Shown here: positions 62,069-64,000 of the stretch, piece by piece
Numbering within the stretch: the first letter of the stretch is position 1
Layout of the letters: the number at the start of each line of letters is the position of its first letter
Source of the DNA: Streptomyces sp. YPW6
GTDB lineage: Bacteria > Actinomycetota > Actinomycetes > Streptomycetales > Streptomycetaceae
Assembly: GCF_018866325.1 (NCBI RefSeq)
Contig: NZ_CP076457.1
Coordinates: 4,685,001 to 4,749,000 of the forward strand
Direction of reading: 5' to 3'
Length of the DNA: 64,000 bases
Notes under the pieces: generated by a model
Databases searched by the model: none
Seen by the model: only the letters and a program-made list of their open reading frames with translations
What the model was told of the DNA's origin: nothing
Translations under genes and position numbers: made by a program

Positions 62069-64000
62069 ATGAGCCTGCACGGTCTGCTGGATGTCGTCGT
62101 TACGGACCCGGCGCTCGCCGAGGCGGTGAAGGCCGCCGGAGACGGGCACCGGGCCCACGTCGACCTGGTGGGCCCGCCCGGCGCGCGCCCGTTCGCCGTG
62201 GCCGCGCTGGCCCGGCGGACCGGCCGGACCGTCCTGGCCGTCACCGCCACGGGCCGCGAGGCCGAGGACCTGGCCGCGGCCCTGCGTACGCTGCTGCCGC
62301 CGGACACGGTCGCGGAGTACCCCTCCTGGGAGACCCTGCCGCACGAGCGGCTCTCGCCCCGCTCGGACACCGTGGGCCGCCGCCTCGCCGTGCTGCGCCG
62401 CCTGGCGCACCCCCGCGAGGACGCCCCGGAGACCGGCCCGGTCTCGGTCGTCGTCGCCCCGATCCGCTCCGTGCTCCAGCCGCAGGTCAAGGGGCTCGGC
62501 GACCTGGAGCCGGTGAGCCTGGCGAGCGGGCAGAGCGCGGACCTGGGGGAGGTGGTGGACGCGCTGGCGGCCGCCGCGTACTCCCGGGTGGAACTGGTCG
62601 AGAAGCGCGGTGAGTTCGCCGTACGCGGCGGGATCCTGGACGTCTTCCCGCCGACCGAGGAACACCCCCTGCGGGTGGAGTTCTGGGGCGACGAGGTCGA
62701 GGAGATCCGCTACTTCAAGATCGCCGACCAGCGGTCGCTGGAGGTCGCCGCGCACGGGCTGTGGGCCCCGCCCTGCCGCGAGCTGCTGCTGACCGACCAG
62801 GTGCGGGAGCGGGCGGCGGCCCTCGCCGAGGCCCATCCGGAGCTGGGCGAACTGCTCGGCAGGATCGCGGAGGGCATCGCGGTCGAGGGCATGGAGTCCC
62901 TCGCCCCGGTCCTCGTCGACGACATGGAACTGCTGCTCGACGTGCTGCCGAAGGACGCGATGGCGATCGTCTGCGACCCGGAGCGGGTGCGGACGCGGGC
63001 GGCCGACCTGGTCGCCACCAGCCAGGAGTTCCTCCAGGCGTCGTGGGCGGCGAGCGCGGGCGGCGGCGAGGCCCCGATCGACGTGGGCGCGGCCTCGCTG
63101 TGGGGCATCGCGGACGTCCGGGACCGGGCGCGCGAGCTGGGCATGATGTGGTGGACGGTCTCCCCGTTCGCGGCCGACGCCGCCGACCACGACGACGACA
63201 CCCTCCAGCTCTCCATGCACGCCCCCGAGGCGTACCGGGGGGACACCGCCCGGGCGCTCGCCGACACCAAGGGCTGGCTGGCCGACGGCTGGCGCACGGT
63301 GTACGTCACGGAGGGCCAGGGGCTCGCCTCCCGTACGGTCGAGGTGCTGAGCGGCGAGGGCATCGCCGCCCGCCTCGACGCGGACCTCACCGAGATCGCC
63401 CCGTCCCTGGTGCACGTCTCCTGCGGGGCCATCGAGCAGGGGTTCGTCGACCCGGCGCTGAAGCTGGCGGTGCTCACCGAGACCGACCTGACCGGCCAGC
63501 GCACGGCCACCAAGGACCTCGGCCGGATGCCGGCCCGCCGCCGGAAGACGATCGACCCGCTGACGCTGGAGGTCGGCGACTACATCGTCCACGAACAGCA
63601 CGGCGTCGGCCGGTACGTGGAGATGGTGCAGCGCACGGTCCAGGGCGCGACCCGCGAGTACCTCCTCGTCGAGTACGCCCCGGCCAAGCGCGGCCAGCCC
63701 GGCGACCGCCTCTACATCCCGACGGACCAGCTGGAGCAGGTCACCAAGTACGTCGGCGGCGAGGCCCCGACGCTGCACCGGCTGGGCGGCGCGGACTGGA
63801 CGAAGACGAAGCAGCGGGCGAAGAAGGCGGTCAAGGAGATCGCCGCCGACCTGATCAAGCTGTACAGCGCGCGCATGGCGGCCCCCGGCCACTCCTTCGG
63901 CGCGGACACCCCCTGGCAGCGGGAGCTGGAGGACGCCTTCCCGTACGCGGAGACGCCCGACCAGCTGTCCACGATCGCCGAGGTCAAGGAGGACATGGAG
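62069..64000 (+). CDS. mfd: Transcription-repair coupling factor Mfd, 3' end cut off by window edge
   Basis: The first 644 codons are present and open to the right edge. The UvrB-like N-terminal domains (YPSWETLPHERLSPRSDTVGRR, YSRVELVEKRGEFAVRGGILDVFPP and EFWGDEVEEIRYF) precede the RNA polymerase-interacting CarD-like domain (LEVGDYIVHEQHGVGRY and EYLLVEYAP). The linker KQRAKKAVKEIAADLIKLYSAR leads to the helicase part beyond the window. Mfd removes stalled RNA polymerase and recruits UvrA. It is a core gene marking the end of the accessory island. Confidence 0.97.
   Translation, partial: MSLHGLLDVVVTDPALAEAVKAAGDGHRAHVDLVGPPGARPFAVAALARRTGRTVLAVTATGREAEDLAAALRTLLPPDTVAEYPSWETLPHERLSPRSDTVGRRLAVLRRLAHPREDAPETGPVSVVVAPIRSVLQPQVKGLGDLEPVSLASGQSADLGEVVDALAAAAYSRVELVEKRGEFAVRGGILDVFPPTEEHPLRVEFWGDEVEEIRYFKIADQRSLEVAAHGLWAPPCRELLLTDQVRERAAALAEAHPELGELLGRIAEGIAVEGMESLAPVLVDDMELLLDVLPKDAMAIVCDPERVRTRAADLVATSQEFLQASWAASAGGGEAPIDVGAASLWGIADVRDRARELGMMWWTVSPFAADAADHDDDTLQLSMHAPEAYRGDTARALADTKGWLADGWRTVYVTEGQGLASRTVEVLSGEGIAARLDADLTEIAPSLVHVSCGAIEQGFVDPALKLAVLTETDLTGQRTATKDLGRMPARRRKTIDPLTLEVGDYIVHEQHGVGRYVEMVQRTVQGATREYLLVEYAPAKRGQPGDRLYIPTDQLEQVTKYVGGEAPTLHRLGGADWTKTKQRAKKAVKEIAADLIKLYSARMAAPGHSFGADTPWQRELEDAFPYAETPDQLSTIAEVKEDME

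Overview
The window is a very GC-rich (clearly above 70%) piece of an actinomycete chromosome, almost certainly Streptomyces. The evidence is codon bias for C/G in third positions, a five-gene conservon (sensor kinase, roadblock protein, DUF742 protein, GTPase, CYP157-type P450), an XRE/DUF397/ATP-binding trio, SARP and BTAD regulators, and the core order glmU-prs-rplY-pth followed by ppc and a desaturase.

Layout. 1-4.7 kb: end of a NarL-type response regulator, a MarR regulator divergent from a trans-aconitate methyltransferase/VOC pair, a Uma2-family protein, and an acyl-CoA desaturase with its TetR regulator. 5.1-12.7 kb: housekeeping block with ppc (+), then pth, rplY, prs, glmU and tRNA-Gln on the minus strand. 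12.7-15.1 kb: a HTH/LAGLIDADG-like protein abutting the tRNA and an orphan histidine kinase. 15.3-20.2 kb: a polymorphic-toxin style cluster (SUKH-3, YwqJ-type deaminase, SMI1/KNR4, and a large Imm35-like/deaminase/SUKH-4 fusion whose frame is broken in a collagen-like repeat). 20.4-24.4 kb: DivIVA-like coiled-coil protein, aldo/keto reductase, MocR regulator. 24.5-30.7 kb: a P450 convergent with the conservon. 31.2-36.2 kb: XRE/DUF397/ATP-binding trio, a P-loop kinase, an ArsR/VOC operon with a perfect operator, and an MFS exporter. 36.6-40 kb: a MacB-like ABC exporter pair.

40.1-61.6 kb is the most interesting part: a complete gene set for a ribosomally made, azole- and dehydroamino-acid-containing linear peptide (LAP/TOMM class). 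In order it holds a small secreted protein, a SARP regulator, an E1-like leader-binding protein, a YcaO cyclodehydratase, a SagB-type dehydrogenase, a LanB-type glutamylation protein (frameshifted), a separate elimination-domain protein, an M50-type membrane protease with a PqqD-like N terminus, an ABC exporter (ATPase plus permease) and a second YcaO. A convergent 58-codon precursor gene sits at 58337-58513 (minus). After its leader, 20 of the last 21 residues are Ser, Thr or Cys. A divergent M20 amidohydrolase, a 92-aa protein and a LuxR/TrmB-type regulator follow. Heptamers related to TGTCAGC lie both ahead of the first cluster gene and in the precursor/amidohydrolase intergenic region, which suggests one regulator controls both ends. 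The window ends inside mfd.

In-frame simple-sequence and collagen-like repeats are spread through many proteins of this window, and both broken frames fall inside such repeats at GGGG runs. These two genes may be intact in the cell.
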